Origin: Atherix ibis
Taxonomy: Eukaryota; Arthropoda; Insecta; Diptera; Athericidae
Reading direction: 5' to 3'
Length of the DNA: 64,000 bases
Assembly (NCBI GenBank): GCA_958298945.1
Contig: OY282606.1
Span: 72,341,622 to 72,405,621 of the forward strand
In this document: positions 1 to 11,900 of the stretch, one piece after another
Layout: every line of letters begins with the position of its first letter
Position numbering within the stretch: the stretch's first letter is position 1
Notes under the pieces: model-generated
What the model saw: the letters and a program-made list of their open reading frames with translations, nothing else
What the model was told of the DNA's origin: nothing
The model's database searches: none
Translations under genes and position numbers: made by a program

Positions 1-463
1 TTTAGTTATTCACTAAGTTGACATTAAATATAACATGTACGATTTTGCGAGCTAAATAAAAACTTTATTCGAATAATGCTAATGCATTCCAAGTGGTGAC
101 ATTGTCATTCAAATTTGTACGCTCACCAACATCATACATGGATATTTTGAATAAGTTATATTTTGCAAAGTTGTAGTTTTATGATGCTTCCTTTATTCAA
201 AATGCAATGAAAAAAAAACTATTGATTCATGCGATAGTTGTTGGGGTTGGGTTATATATAAATATAAATTTTTTATTTACGTATTCTTTGTTAATAACAA
301 AGCTTCCTAAAAAAACTGACTTATGCGCTTAAAATATTAACCTTCGAATGGAATCAAATAAATGCAATGTATTTTGTTTGGAGTTTGTTTTACTCTGTTA
401 AGAAATAAAAGTTATGCATTTTCATAGAGTGTCTCTGATAATAAAATTTGACATGACAACCAT
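1..463. other. AT-rich DNA, nothing recognised
   Basis: This stretch has stop codons in all frames and no ORF or repeat that I recognise. It leads into the hairpin at 464. Confidence 0.6.
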
Positions 464-526
464 ACATGGAATCCTTGCAGATGTCAAACATTATAATAAT
501 ATTTGACATCTGCAAGGATTCCATGT
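464..526. repeat. 25-bp perfect inverted repeat (hairpin)
   Basis: Bases 464-488 and 502-526 are exact reverse complements over 25 bp, separated by an AT-only-like 13-nt loop (489-501). Part of the outer flank is also shared imperfectly (a catgaca-type word occurs on both sides). The sequence around it is not a recognised transposon. It could be a small hairpin RNA gene, a cruciform site, or a snap-back mutation of the kind seen elsewhere in this window. Confidence 0.9.
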
Positions 527-1222
527 CATGGGAGAGTTTTGGAAAGTTTGAAAATAATTAAGTGATGAACAAATTTATCTCAATTCATTGGTTTACCGAA
601 CTTTATTCATATTCTCATCGGATCAATAAATAACAGTATTAGGTAGAATTGAGCTCTATCGAAATACTAGCTAAATTTCTAATCAGTTTAACCTAAATAA
701 TTTCTAGGTAGATAATTGTTAAATGTCTGCAAAACATTGTCGTGTATTTTTATTATATTTTTGTTGTGTCTAATTTAAAGGTTGCAGTCACTAAATAACC
801 TATTTAACTTGGCTCCATGCGCATGCATTGTTGTTTTTACTTGTAAAAAAATCACATTTCCTTTTGGAAAACTATCTCAGTCCGTCTATCCAGTATTCTT
901 ACTTTTTCTCATTATATTATCAAAAATTTATTTTTATATTTTTTTATTGTCATTATTATCCATAGCAACGGTATGACTAGTCAGACCGGATCTTCGTGTA
1001 TATAGACAAAAAAATACCACTTTCCGGTTTTGTAATTAAGATCAAATTTCAACTAATTTAACTATATCATTGAGAGCATCTAAACGAGAACATACTCCAG
1101 TTTTTATTGCAATTAGTGAAGCCACTTTATATTGAAAAGAAAAGTTAATTTTTAAGTATTTGTGGAAAAATATCTTTCTGAATTATTGAGTACTTTATCG
1201 AAAATTTACTTATTCCTACTCA
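527..1222. other. AT-rich DNA, nothing recognised
   Basis: No coding signal is visible. A 64-codon open stretch at 782-976 on the plus strand is hydrophobic, low in complexity and matches nothing I know. Confidence 0.5.
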
Positions 1223-1477
1223 ATGAAAAATCAACAAATAAACTTCCTCATTTTTCTTATGGGCCTCATTATACGTACACTTATTTTCAATGCTCTTGAA
1301 TTTGATAAATCGAATCATAAATTCTTTGTTCATAATAGAAAATTACGTCTTCCAAAGGATTTCCGTAAACTTGAAATAATTCCTGTTCCAATAAAAAAAT
1401 ATAAACTGACGTTAATCACCATTCATTTAATTATTTCAATTAATTTTAGAATAAATTCAAAATTAAGTATTCAGTAA
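1223..1477 (+). CDS. hypothetical small protein with signal-like N-terminus
   Basis: An ATG-started 84-codon ORF. Residues 1-24 have a short polar start followed by a hydrophobic run (FLIFLMGLII, then LIF), resembling a secretion signal or signal anchor. A basic stretch follows, ending in a motif EIIPVPIKKY. Small secreted insect proteins can look like this, but I do not recognise a family. There is no clear TATA box or polyadenylation signal right next to it. A chance ORF in AT-rich DNA is at least as likely. Confidence 0.2.
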   Translation: MKNQQINFLIFLMGLIIRTLIFNALEFDKSNHKFFVHNRKLRLPKDFRKLEIIPVPIKKYKLTLITIHLIISINFRINSKLSIQ

Positions 1478-2287
1478 TTTTATCATTTTCCAAAACTCCT
1501 CTTCAGAAGATACCATCGATAAATTTATAAGGCATTATCTCGTTGAAGAATCGTCTCTTGTATGAATAAATATCAAAACTCAATATCATTGAACTCGATT
1601 AATTTACAATTAAAAATTGCTTATAAAAAATAATTACACTGTTGGATGCCGCCTAGTATATAAACGTGCCCAAGGGCTATTCTCGAAGTGAGCTTTCTTT
1701 CACTTATTTTGTCTGAATAGATAAATGACCATCGACCTACTATCCAAATGAGTAAGTAACATAATGACTGCGGATGATACTTTTCCGCTTCCGTGAACTT
1801 GAATTCAAAACATGTTTAGATCAACAACAGCAAAAATTTCGGCAGCCTTTTGAAATTTAATAAGTTGAGAGTATCAAAAACAAATAGTATAAAATGAAGG
1901 CAATTGTCATATATATAATTTGTATTCATTAGTAATTATTCAAAATTTTCTAACGAAATATATTCTATGATTAATTATATTCCCATAAATTTTAACGAAA
2001 ACGTTAAGTGCTCATTTTAACAATTTTCCAAACACATTTGCAATTATTATTATATTTAAAAATAACATTTATTTTAATTTTCTTAAAAAAAATCTTTTGT
2101 ACTGTCAAGTACACTGCACTCATGTCGGTGTCGCTCCATCTATTGAGTTTTAATTAAGTTGATCTTTGATTAGACTAATAAGTTTTAATCTCGTAGGTGT
2201 TACAATTTCAAGTAATAAGACGTGACGCTTGTAATTATCACTAAGGGTTATTATTTTACAAAAAAAGCTAAGGTTTATTTTTTCAGC
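1478..2287. other. AT-rich DNA, possible promoter only
   Basis: No ORF is recognised. The only feature of note is the TATA-like word at 1657. Confidence 0.5.
1657..1664 (+). promoter_or_regulatory. possible TATA box
   Basis: TATATAAA sits in a locally more GC-balanced context and would place a start site near 1687. About 85 bp downstream an ATG is followed at once by a GTAAGT donor-like word (around 1748), an arrangement seen in some insect secreted-protein genes with a tiny first coding exon. No matching downstream exon was found, so this is weak. Confidence 0.15.
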
Positions 2288-2599
2288 TATATCTAAAGAA
2301 ATCAGGCGTTTGGGTAGTAGGAAAAAAAATTATTTTTAAAAATGCGGACGTGAAGTCCTAGAGGGAAGGATCTGATAGTCGATCACGATCCTCCAGAAAA
2401 CGAGAGTATGACAGGGCATGCTTGCAGGCTAGCATTATGGAATTGTAGGGGCTTTTTTGACATGTTACTTTCGCTTTCTGGAGGATCGAGTCCGATTATC
2501 AGATACATCCCTCTAGGAATTCATGTACGCATTTTTAAAAATAATTTTGTTTTTAAATTTTTTGCCCACCACCCAAATGCTTGACTCCTTTAGATATGG
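2288..2599. mobile_element. foldback MITE with long inverted arms
   Basis: Two imperfect inverted arms of about 125-140 bp (2288-2414 and 2461-2599) flank a spacer of about 46 bp. Matching pairs include atatctaaag at the left end with ctttagatat at the right end, the cctagaggga block, and the gatcctccagaaa block in each arm. No coding capacity is present. This is the structure of a foldback-type miniature inverted-repeat element. I could not define a target-site duplication. Confidence 0.8.
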
Positions 2600-3340
2600 G
2601 CAAAAAAAACCATAACAAATGTCGCTCAACGTGGGATCCGAAGGATACAGGAATAACGATTGGTTTTGAGAGTACAAAAGTTTATTTTAGGCAACTTCTC
2701 ACCTCGACTAACCGTAGCTCTCGCTAAAGCTGATTGTGTTTGTAGTGAACTGTGAAAGCAAGAATTGGTTATTACTACCCTAAAAGACGCGGTTTCCTAC
2801 ACAAATTGCAATGATAAAGTAAAGAAGCATAAAATTTAGTTTAATGATGATATTAGACTAAGCAGTTAGCTGACTTTTAAATGTGTATTTAATAGTTTGG
2901 AATGTGTATTCAATAGTTCAAGTAGTTGCTTGGATTGTCTATTCTTTCCACGATAGCAGAATTCTCCTATTTACGTTTGGAAGTGTTAGGAAAATTTTTA
3001 TGGCATATTAATATAGCAACGTTGTTTGAAAAACTTGCATTGGATATTAATCAGGATTAGTCCTATTATACTCTCCTTAGAAAAACTAATTTCTGGCGAT
3101 TTGGTATTAGCGTTGTGAGATAGTATTATAAAGTATTAACTAAATGAAAAGAATAGTATTATTTACCGGAATAAGCTAAAGGAGCCGAGTTTAATGTTAT
3201 AGCCATAAACAGAATAGCTTTTCTATCTATAATCAAGTCTAAGAATTATATAGATCTTGGATGTAAGATATTTCTACGCCTCTACGTCTAACAAAAATGT
3301 AATCCTTTAGCGTTTTATAGTTGGATGATGGGTATTTATA
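2600..3340. other. unassigned DNA between MITE and RTE-like remnant
   Basis: It has slightly higher sequence complexity than the flanking AT-rich DNA but no ORF or repeat that I can assign. Confidence 0.4.
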
Positions 3341-4135
3341 GTATAATAACCCCTCCGAGGTCGTTCCGAAGCTCTTCTATAAAAGAAGTAGGAAAATGTG
3401 GCTCTTATAGGAAAGATGCTGTTCATTTTGTGGTGTAGGCATACGACCGCGCACTAGACCAGCTGTGCAATTATAATTGCTCTTCAAGTGTTACCCAAAG
3501 CTCAAAAGCCCCTAACAATTAAAATTTCGGGAAATTTATTCTCCGGACAGGTTAGGCTTGGAGCTGGTTCTCTTATCTCATGAAAAATATTCCAATGAAA
3601 AGGTAGAAATAGAAAATAACAAACATAAACTAAGCATTTTCTTATGAAATGTGTGCTCCTTAATTGATTCAGAGCTGCTTAGTAATCAGCGGTACTCTGT
3701 CAAAGGATTGGGTTAATATAATAGCTGCACAAGAAATACGGTGAACAGAGATTGGTAGTTGGGAGAAGAGCAGCTGTGATATATATTACAGTAGCTATAC
3801 ATGAGCGAGGCAAATACAATAATATCAGCCACATGAAAATTTATGCCCCTACAAAGGAGTCTACCAAATCAAAAAGGAGTCTTCAACGCCTGTCTCTTAG
3901 GTCATTGAATTTACCTTATTTGCAAGGAAAGATATTCCTAAGACCACCTGGATATCTCCAGGCGGAAACAATTTCAACAAATTAATCACCGCTGGCATCA
4001 CTCGAACCTATACAATAATAGAACTTTTAAAGGTGCAAACGTTGACTAGGAGCACTACCTTGTTGGCGCAGAGATCCAACCCCAAATACCATCTTCACCA
4101 ATGAATAGTGACAAACGAAAGGCTTGACTCAACTG
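3340..4135 (+). pseudogene. RTE-like non-LTR retrotransposon, 5' region and endonuclease remnant
   Basis: Translated in shifting frames, the stretch gives fragments of an apurinic endonuclease-like domain of the type annotated in insects as craniofacial development protein 2-like: AAQEIR (about 3723), GSWEKSSCDIYYS (about 3750), HMKIYAPT (about 3833) and GANVD then EHYLVGAEI (about 4035). The last matches the GADVDSDHYLV region near the end of such domains. Multiple stops and frameshifts are present. The region 3400-3750 is alignable by eye with 41330-41600, a second copy. It ends head-on against the minus-strand RNase H remnant near 4115-4135. Confidence 0.65.
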
Positions 4136-6350
4136 GAGTGCCCTATGGTTATTTTGATAAAATAACCATATCACCTGGCATCCAGAAAAGTTCTTTAAGT
4201 TTATTTTTAAAAAAAGGTAGCAAATACAATCCAAGACGGGGAGCCATAATGGCATTGATTGCGGAGAGCGAATCAGTACAAATAATAATGTTTTTATATA
4301 TTTATATCTGATGGGCATTAAAAGTGATTCTGATGGTTCAAAGTTCAATATAAAAGGACGCTACCCTGAGAGAAAAAATACTGTTTGCCGCTTCTCAGAA
4401 ACGATCAGCCACGCACTAAATTACAGCAAAAGCTACTTCTTCGTCGTTCACGGTTACATTCGTAAATAGTTGCATGGTATTTTCCATCTCATTAAGCTCT
4501 TGCAGGAAAAGTTGCCTATATAGGAATCCCTTTCCTTTTCCAAGACGCTGCTTAGATCGGTGGATATATTCAGCACTGATTTCACCTACGGTTTCCAATC
4601 GTGATATGAAGTATTTATTAGTGGAAAACTTGGTGTTAATAATGAAAGGATCGTCCATATGTAGGGACGCAATATAGGAAAGGGTGGCGGATATTTTTCT
4701 CCATCAAGGAGGTACGGCTGGGATGGATTTGATAGTGAGAAAAAGAGTAACATGATTGTTAGTTAAATTTGAACATAGATCCAACTGGCGAAGTCCGATG
4801 AGCGCCACTGGACAACTGGATGTAATAGTTTACTGCCGCCTTCAGCAGTCATGCTGTAGCAGCTAGAATACTAGCACAACGCATGATGTATAACAGTAAA
4901 AAAAAATCAATTATTCAGACTTCATTACTTGGATTACCTCAGTTTGCTTTATCCTACTTCGTCTATTAACAAATAGTTTAACCAAATTGTAAATGGTATT
5001 AGCGCTGTCAATAGAGTGTTTAATGTTAAGATCCCATCTTCCTCCGCGAGACATTATCTTTTCCAGTGCCCAGATAGAATCAGTGGGGTAGAGCGATATG
5101 TTGTCCCCCAAAAAAGTAATATTCCCGCAATTTTGCTTTCGCAAAAATCCAGACAAAGTGCTTTATTAAAGTCGATTATGCCTCCATTATTGTTGAACCA
5201 GGATTGAATCCTTTTGGCAATAACTGCGGCCTTAGATTTATCTTTTCTGAAAATTATAATAAAAATGTTATCAGCATATTTAATGTGGTAGTATTTTTGT
5301 AAGCAGGAGAAAAAGGATGTGGGAAAGGGGGATACCTGCGGAACCATTTTCTATTTTGCACTGTCTAGAGAAGTGACTATTAACTTTTATAGAAGAACTG
5401 TCCACACCCCAATTAGCCAGCTGTATTAAAATCCTATGTGGGTTGATTGGGTATCATGGTTTCTGTAAATTTAGACAAATGAGGATGACATGCTGTCTTT
5501 TTTTATATGAAATATTAATAATATGATTTAATTGAAACAAGAGAGGGTGATTTCCTCTGCTAGCCCAGAAAGTATGATAGTTGGGTGTGAGGTTTTCTTC
5601 AAATACGGAGTTTAATTGTCTGGCCATAATATCCTTGAAGATTTTTGAGGCACATGATAATACGGATATAGGCCTGAAATTATCAGCCGAGAGATTTGAC
5701 TTTATTGGTCTGGCACAGGAATTGCTAAAGCAACCTTCCAGGTGGAAAATACCAGTATATGAAAATCCTTTATCATACGGAATGAAATTTTGTCCCTACC
5801 AGGTGAGATACCCCTAAACGATTTCAAGATGAAATAAAACTCTGAAAGAGTCACCTGATAGTTCAATGAGTATCTACAAGTTTTATGTAGTAATGGGTAT
5901 TCAATCTTATCGTGATTTTTCTCCTTGTGACATTTGTCATTGAGGAGGAAATCGGAAGAAAAAGCCACCCAAGCGTTCGTTAGTTTCTCGGCAATTAAGG
6001 ATGAATCGGTAATAATACTTTGCCAGGCAGACAAGGAAGGGATAGTTCCCATGCCTCTTTTAGATTATATCTAGTGTCGATTGAAGAACTAAAACTAATG
6101 TAAGTTTAGTCTCTGGATAATAGCATTTTTGTACCTCAGTTCTATCAGTTAAGTCTGGCAAAGAAGTAGCTGGAATTTTTTCTAGTCTGAGTTTCTTAAT
6201 TTAATTGCACTCGCTATTATGCTCGAAAACCAGACGAGTAGAGTCCTTATTTTTCCACTTAAAATAGTGATTAAAAGGTATTCCAGCCTCGCTGGATATT
6301 TGAAGTTTTTGGTAAATATTCATCTTAATAATGAAAGATTTCAATTCTGA
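4110..6350 (-). pseudogene. I-like non-LTR retrotransposon ORF2 remnant (RT plus RNase H)
   Basis: Reading leftwards on the minus strand, domains appear in the expected order. The RT N-terminal block is at 6052-5702 (GISPGRDKISFRMIK, then AIPVPDQ). An RPIS-type finger block is near 5650. The palm is at 5347-5250 (QVSPFPTSFF; YADNIFIIIF, where YADD has become YADN). An FLGDNIS thumb motif lies near 5110. The connection is at 4658-4416. The RNase H core is near 4300-4180 (CTDSLSAINA, then FWMPGDMVI, matching the WxPGHxGI motif). RT followed by RNase H points to the I-type superfamily. The altered second catalytic aspartate plus many frameshifts and stops make it dead. Confidence 0.75.
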
Positions 6351-8290
6351 AGCCATTCCAGTTTGCTTTATTTTCTAAAAAGGACTGCATCATTGAGAAG
6401 AGGCAGATGATCTCTACGCTCGGGGTGAACTGTTTGTATTCCTGTTAAAAAGTCCTATAAGACGTGCAGAGATAATTGATAGATCCGTGCACGACATTAA
6501 AAGCTTGATTGTAGTGATTATTTTAGGATATCATCATGTATGCTAGCAATACGTATACTCAGAAAACAAAGATTGAGTCTCGATCAACTCTAAAGAAAAT
6601 AAGGGAAGTTTTTGCTCTAAATTAGTAACACTGCTCGTAAACAGCTGTCTTAAGTTTGAATCTACGTAGCCAACTAGCTGAAGAGCTTTTTAGTTATCAC
6701 AATATAGTGTGATATATGTTGTTTTTACGTTTTACAACAAATACTACTAAAATTGACATCAAACTAGAATAATGAAGGTAGTAATAAAAAAACAGGTTAG
6801 AAAGATCAATGCTTTTAAATTCGAGTATTTTTCTAAGTAATTATTTAAATAAGCTTACTATCTATGCCATCTACATATTTAAGTAAAAAGTTAGGAATTT
6901 TGAAAAGATTATAATTTTCATAAACAATATTTTTTTATAAACATTAGCGTTAGGCGAACACTATCTTGAAGTTTTAGATTAGATAGCATATCACAAACGA
7001 CATTGCCTATTCCATAATTTCCATTTGATTGAAGTGTTTTCATCAAAACTATTATTTAAAATACTCACTATTCGATACCAATTAAAAACAATAACTTAGT
7101 ATATGTCGATTAGTAAATTTTGTGATGCTTCCATTGTTATACCAAAAATAGAACGTATTAGCCTACACTCCAACACATAAACCTACAATTTCTTTGTCAG
7201 CCCTCTAAGCTCGGTCAAGGTTACATTTTTTTCTACATCAACCAAATCAGTTATCATATCAAAAAATCTACGATGTTTTAGTGAATTCATATTACAAAAT
7301 ATATTATTTTATATTTTATATTATTAGATATTATAGTTTATTGTATATAAAAAGTATTATTGTCTTCAACTCATTATAAATGCACAAATTCTAAGGTTAA
7401 CATTTCAAGAAAGTTAAGTTGGTATAAATATTGATCACGATTGGCTGAACAACCGGTCATTAACCAAAGTGAATATTTTCATTTAATTTATAATTTTCTG
7501 AATATGATGATTTAAGTTAATAAGATTGTTTTTTACGATAGCAGATAGATAAAAATAGTTAGCGGTGGGTTCGGTATTTTTTTAGCAGTGACATTCCTAC
7601 AAACCAGACCATAGGGTTCCAATGTTTTTGAAAGAATATCACCAATATTTTTTGCCAAATTTTATGATTTTTTATAAAGCCAACGGGTGTGGTTGATAAT
7701 AATTGTAGAGATCAGTAAACTGCTGATTATGCCGATTGATTTATGAACTGAACTTCTTAATTAATTTTGATTTTTGTAGATATTTCTAGAAACTGATTAT
7801 TTTATATTCAAGAACGCTCCTAATATATAACTCAAATGTTGAAGTGATTTAAAAAAATTTAAAGGAAGTTTAAGATTGCGATTAAAAAATTCTATTTCGG
7901 ATCAAGTTTTTAAAAAAATATGCTCATGTTAAAAAATGCAAATATAATTTTTTTGCAACGGTTTTGGTAATATAATAAAATAATAATATCTTCCTGAAGT
8001 GTTCTGATCATGTGATGATTTTTATCTCTCGTATATCAAATTTTTTTCTGGAACTAATTAATATGCAAAAGTTTGGGTTAAAGTTTTACAAAAATTTTCT
8101 TTTTTACAAAAAATACAATAATATGTGTATACGGTCTTAGTAATACCATTTAAGATCATTTACTTAAAAATAATATTAAATCAAGTATTTAAAGTTTTAG
8201 GGTTGTTTTTTTTCAAACTTTCAAAATGTCTGTTAAAACGCATGCGTCATTATTATTTTTACAGCTGTCACGTATGAAATATTACAATTT
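6350..8290. other. AT-rich DNA, nothing recognised
   Basis: Strongly AT-rich, with homopolymer runs and stops in every frame. I see no repeats or coding remains that I can support. Confidence 0.6.
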
Positions 8291-8295
8291 TAGTC

Positions 8296-8700
8296 ATGGA
8301 GTCATTAATAATAGAACTACGCATTTTAATCATCCAAACTTACTACGAAAACAAGCATTCTCTAAAAATTACATTTTGCAAAAAAAGACCTAACGATTTA
8401 CAAACGTACGGTTTATTGCGCACTAAAATCGATGATCGAATAATCTCACGAAAAGTCAAAGATTTGACAGCGTTAGACTTTCTTATTTAAGACTATTTAA
8501 ATGGAAAAGTATATGGCAATTAGCAAAGAACACTTTAATACCTAAAGAACAACTTCCGTTCAACGACCTAAAATTGAGGTCGTTGATCCCCTTTTATTGG
8601 GAAAAGTCATGGAAAATTTTGACATTCGGATGCAAGGGCTTTCAAACTGAGTCGTGGTGGTTATATGAATGATGTTGTTATTCGGACACAATTTTAATAT
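8296..8700 (+). pseudogene. internally deleted DDE transposase remnant (insect Tc1/mariner-like family)
   Basis: The ORF at 8296 opens with MESLIIELRILIIQTYYEN, close to the MESLTxQQRxxIIxxYYxN start of a large insect transposase family with a helix-turn-helix N-terminus. After about 55 codons it jumps to LTALDFLI, then in shifted frame DYLNGKVYGN, matching the LTPLDFFLWGYLKxKVY block near that family's C-terminus. The tail ENFDIRM, SRGGYMNDVV also fits the C-terminus. The catalytic core between the two is missing. This is the typical form of a non-autonomous deletion derivative. Terminal repeats were not identified. Confidence 0.6.
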
Positions 8701-9148
8701 ATTATACTTTTATTTTCAATAATAATTTCTAATTCTTTATTCTTCTTTTAGTTTACTATTTATAATTAATCGATCTATCTATTTGCCTTTAACATTCTTT
8801 TCAGAACATATGGACCTTTTTACAGATGTTCTAATTACAATTGTATTGCTCTTAAGATCATGTTTTTGATCTCAGACTGCTTATTTTATTGCAGTTTGGT
8901 GTGATGTCATGCTTTCGTTCAGTTGGAGGGGCGGAATTATGGCCATGTGGGGTTGTTGTCTTTGACCAATATGGTTGTTTATCTGCGATTGGTTTTTCCT
9001 TCCGAAAGTTGGAATTGATATTTCCGTGTTTCTGAAGACTAATGGGTTTTTCAGGTGTTTTTCCGCACCTTAAAGGAAGGATAACGGGATAGAAAAATTA
9101 ACGTATAATGGAAATTAAAGGGGTGTTTTGGGAATAATTGTGAAAATA
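8701..9148. other. unassigned DNA
   Basis: Mixed composition, with a more GC-rich patch around 8900-9050. No frame gives a recognisable product and no repeat was found. Confidence 0.4.
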
Positions 9149-9195
9149 TGCCTGAGTAGGATTCGAACCCACACCGCTTGAATGGTAGTCTATCC
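9149..9195 (-). other. tRNA-like 3' half (T-arm / B box), possible SINE or tRNA relic
   Basis: On the minus strand a 5-bp stem (172-168 with 160-156 of the 9-kb block) closes a TTCGAAT loop, giving the B-box form GGGTTCGAATCC. It is followed by seven bases in acceptor position. No matching 5' acceptor strand, D-arm/A box or anticodon arm is evident upstream, so it is not a complete tRNA. A tRNA-derived SINE fragment, a degraded tRNA or chance are all possible. Confidence 0.35.
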
Positions 9196-9199
9196 TTTA

Positions 9200-10155
9200 C
9201 AATTAATATATACAAAACAGAGGCTGCAAAGTTTTTTTATTTGTTCACAATCACCAAATACTTATTTAGTGAATATTTCAGTAATGGTTTCACGTTTAGT
9301 TAGTCATTTATGTTTAGAAATTGCTGAATGTAAATTCCAGAAAAGTTACACTATTTGCAAGTCTATTTTAAAGAAACGCCGAAAACGTAATAGATTCCGT
9401 AGCACAGTAAGCAAAATTGACTTCACTAATTTTTAACAAATTATTTAATTTGGAGACAAAACTATAAAACTATCTGGTCTACACTCATAACATAGTAGTT
9501 TTTATTAAAGACAAAAATACCTTTATTTAAGATTTTTCTAAAACGTTCAAAATTTTTATATGCAAGGAAATATCTGTATAGTCGAATAGTTATCGAAACA
9601 TAGCATAACTTAATAGGTATCACAGTTACCGTACTACCCTTATCCTTACAAAAAATATTTTGGTAATTTTTGCAAAATCTGGAAAAGGGGTGTTTTTATT
9701 TATTACTCAAATATAGTTAACAGAGTTTATTTTATTTATTAAGTAACAGATTGCGCAAGTAGAGCAGATAGACTATTACTCGACATTGTCCGCTCATAAA
9801 TTAAATAAATTTAAACAGTGTGAAGTGAGAAATAGTTAAGATTGTTTCAGAATTGTAATTTTTAAGAAAAAGTTAGATAAGTTTTCTATTAAAATGCATA
9901 TATTGTAGTTAGACATAAAAAATTAATTTGTTAGTGTATTAAATAAAATGATGAAGTGAAGTGAAAGTAATTATTTAATAAAATGTCAGTTAAGATATAA
10001 TTTTCCTATTTTCTATAAAAAAAATTATTATGTGGAGAAAAGGGTTAATTATTATAAATATATTAATTTGTTTTCAATAATTTCTGTTTAATTTAAAATA
10101 AGAATTTTTATTTATATGTACGAGTATAATGTTATCTATTAAATTTCTTAATCTA
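9200..10155. other. AT-rich DNA, nothing recognised
   Basis: An 84-codon open stretch at 9182-9436 has no recognisable family and overlaps the tRNA-like relic. The rest is closed in all frames. Confidence 0.5.
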
Positions 10156-10232
10156 ACAGCACAAGATGTTTGTTATGAAAATGTTAAAAGTGACAAATAG
10201 TTGCTTTGGTCGACTAATAACTCAGGAATTAT
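10156..10232. repeat. dispersed repeat, inverted relative to 16855-16932
   Basis: The block with gaaaatgttaaaagtgac and ttggtcgacta is the reverse complement, with substitutions, of the block at 16860-16930. It marks a repeat family present at least twice here. No coding capacity. Confidence 0.6.
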
Positions 10233-10339
10233 AATAAGTAAATTAAAAATTTTTTTTTAAAAAAAACTGCTTATTCTTTGAACAGTATATTGTGAATTTT
10301 TGAAAAATACAGCTGGAACCAAAAATTTACTTTTAATAT

Positions 10340-10590
10340 TCAAAAGAAAATAGTATGTTTACTGAAGGTTTTGTAGAGCTTGGGAGGCGTTCAGGCCAAT
10401 TTCTTCCTTTACGTGAAGTACGTTTGGGCCAATTTCTTCCCTTAAGTGTAATATGCCGAATAAATAAATAGCCATAAAACCATAAACGGTATGTGATTTC
10501 TGTACAGAAAAAGTAAATATCTTGGATTATAAAAAATGTTCCGGTACGTCTTTATGATGCGAAAGTTTCCTTTATGATGCGGAAATGTAG
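10340..10590. repeat. dispersed repeat copy 1
   Basis: It shares order and sequence with 15830-16070: tatgtttactg, gggccaatttcttc, aataaatagccat, aaaccataaa and acgtcttta all recur in the same order and orientation. It contains an internal near-repeat of gccaatttcttcc (10398 and 10430). No coding capacity; probably part of an unclassified non-autonomous element. Confidence 0.7.
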
Positions 10591-11209
10591 TTTTATATTT
10601 TATCGTATTTTTTTCATTGTAACTTAAGTTACCAATTGAATTATTATAATTATTATAGTTCAATAAATTAATAACAAAACCCTACAATTGGCTTTAAAAT
10701 AATAAATCGGAAATAACACATTCAAAAACTTTTCAACTAGTGTCCGGATGTTTATGTGCCTCACTGTATGTACCATACTCATTTTCTGTCAAATCCAAAG
10801 GATTATTTCTACCCCGATATATTTTTCTCTCAATATTGCAAGTTTAACTTCCTCGTCACTTCTATCGAAAAAAAAATGCAAAACTAAAACAATAAACTCG
10901 AAATTTACAAACTGTCAAAAGTACCTATTTTAGGAATCTCATTTGTAAACTAGTACGACATTTACTTTTTGTCATTTGCCAAGATTAAGGCTGCCAGACG
11001 ACCGCTTTTCTTCCAGGATTGTCCTGTTTTTGAAGAAACCTTTCGGAACAGCCAAAAATCTTTATAACGGATGATTTCTTAAGTATTTGGTTTTCAAACT
11101 TTTAAAATAATATAGACAAATTCCAAAAATATTGTATATAAAATATACTTGAATCAATAAATCAATGCTTGTCATTTATTTTTTAAAGATTATTTTATGT
11201 ATTGTAAAT
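10591..11209. other. AT-rich DNA, nothing recognised
   Basis: No supported coding or RNA signal; a 61-codon open stretch at 10748-10933 is low in complexity. Confidence 0.5.
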
Positions 11210-11900
11210 GTTAGTACCACTACATTTTAAGTGATCCATGCGAGAAGTCCAATTTTGAACCACGTTTTCGAACATCGCGGCTGGTATCTCACTAATAACA
11301 CGTACACGTATAATGTTGTCTACCTAGACTGCAAGTGACGCTGGTTTATCGGTATAGATGACTGATTACACATAACGCCATAAAAATAGATGCGTCAAAT
11401 CGCACGATCCGTCAATTTGTCCATTATTTCACGTGGTATGGCATGTAGTGCCGTCTTCTTAAAACCACATGTCAACAAGATGCAGTTCTTGCATTTTTGG
11501 CAACAAAAAATCGAATCATCGAGCGACGCTACGGCAGCAATATTTTCCTCTGTAAGCACTCTACGCACATAGAGTGATGTTACGGTTGGTGGCTTAATGT
11601 CAAATAGCGTAAAAAGGCTTAGAAATTTTGTCACTATGGATTAAACTGCTTGCTCAGTAGGTCGATTATGACCACCATAAAATGGTTGTAGTACGCGAAA
11701 AAACCCAATTTTCACAGAGCACGAATTTTGATAATAAAATTCAATAAATTTTAAGCACTGTTGGGATGTAGGTCTTTTTATGATGAAATGTGAATACTAA
11801 TTCAGCACTTTTAATTTTCACAGATATCACGTGTCATGCGTTATCTGTCAAATATAAAAACATGAAAAACCAAACAGCAAAACAATCCAATACATACTAC
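11210..11900 (-). pseudogene. DDE transposase remnant, same family as the one at 8.3 kb
   Basis: On the minus strand, TALHAIPREIMDKL (near 11440) resembles the TCHTAREIMDLL block. SCDLTHLFLWRYV (near 11390) resembles SCDLTPLDYFLWGYV. YTDKPASLAV, EIPAAMFENVVQNWT and RMDHLK follow, matching the family's C-terminus. An upstream piece RVLTEENIAAVA (near 11560) fits the N-terminal helix-turn-helix region, so the middle is deleted here too. There are in-frame stops and the third catalytic-region motif is altered. Confidence 0.6.
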
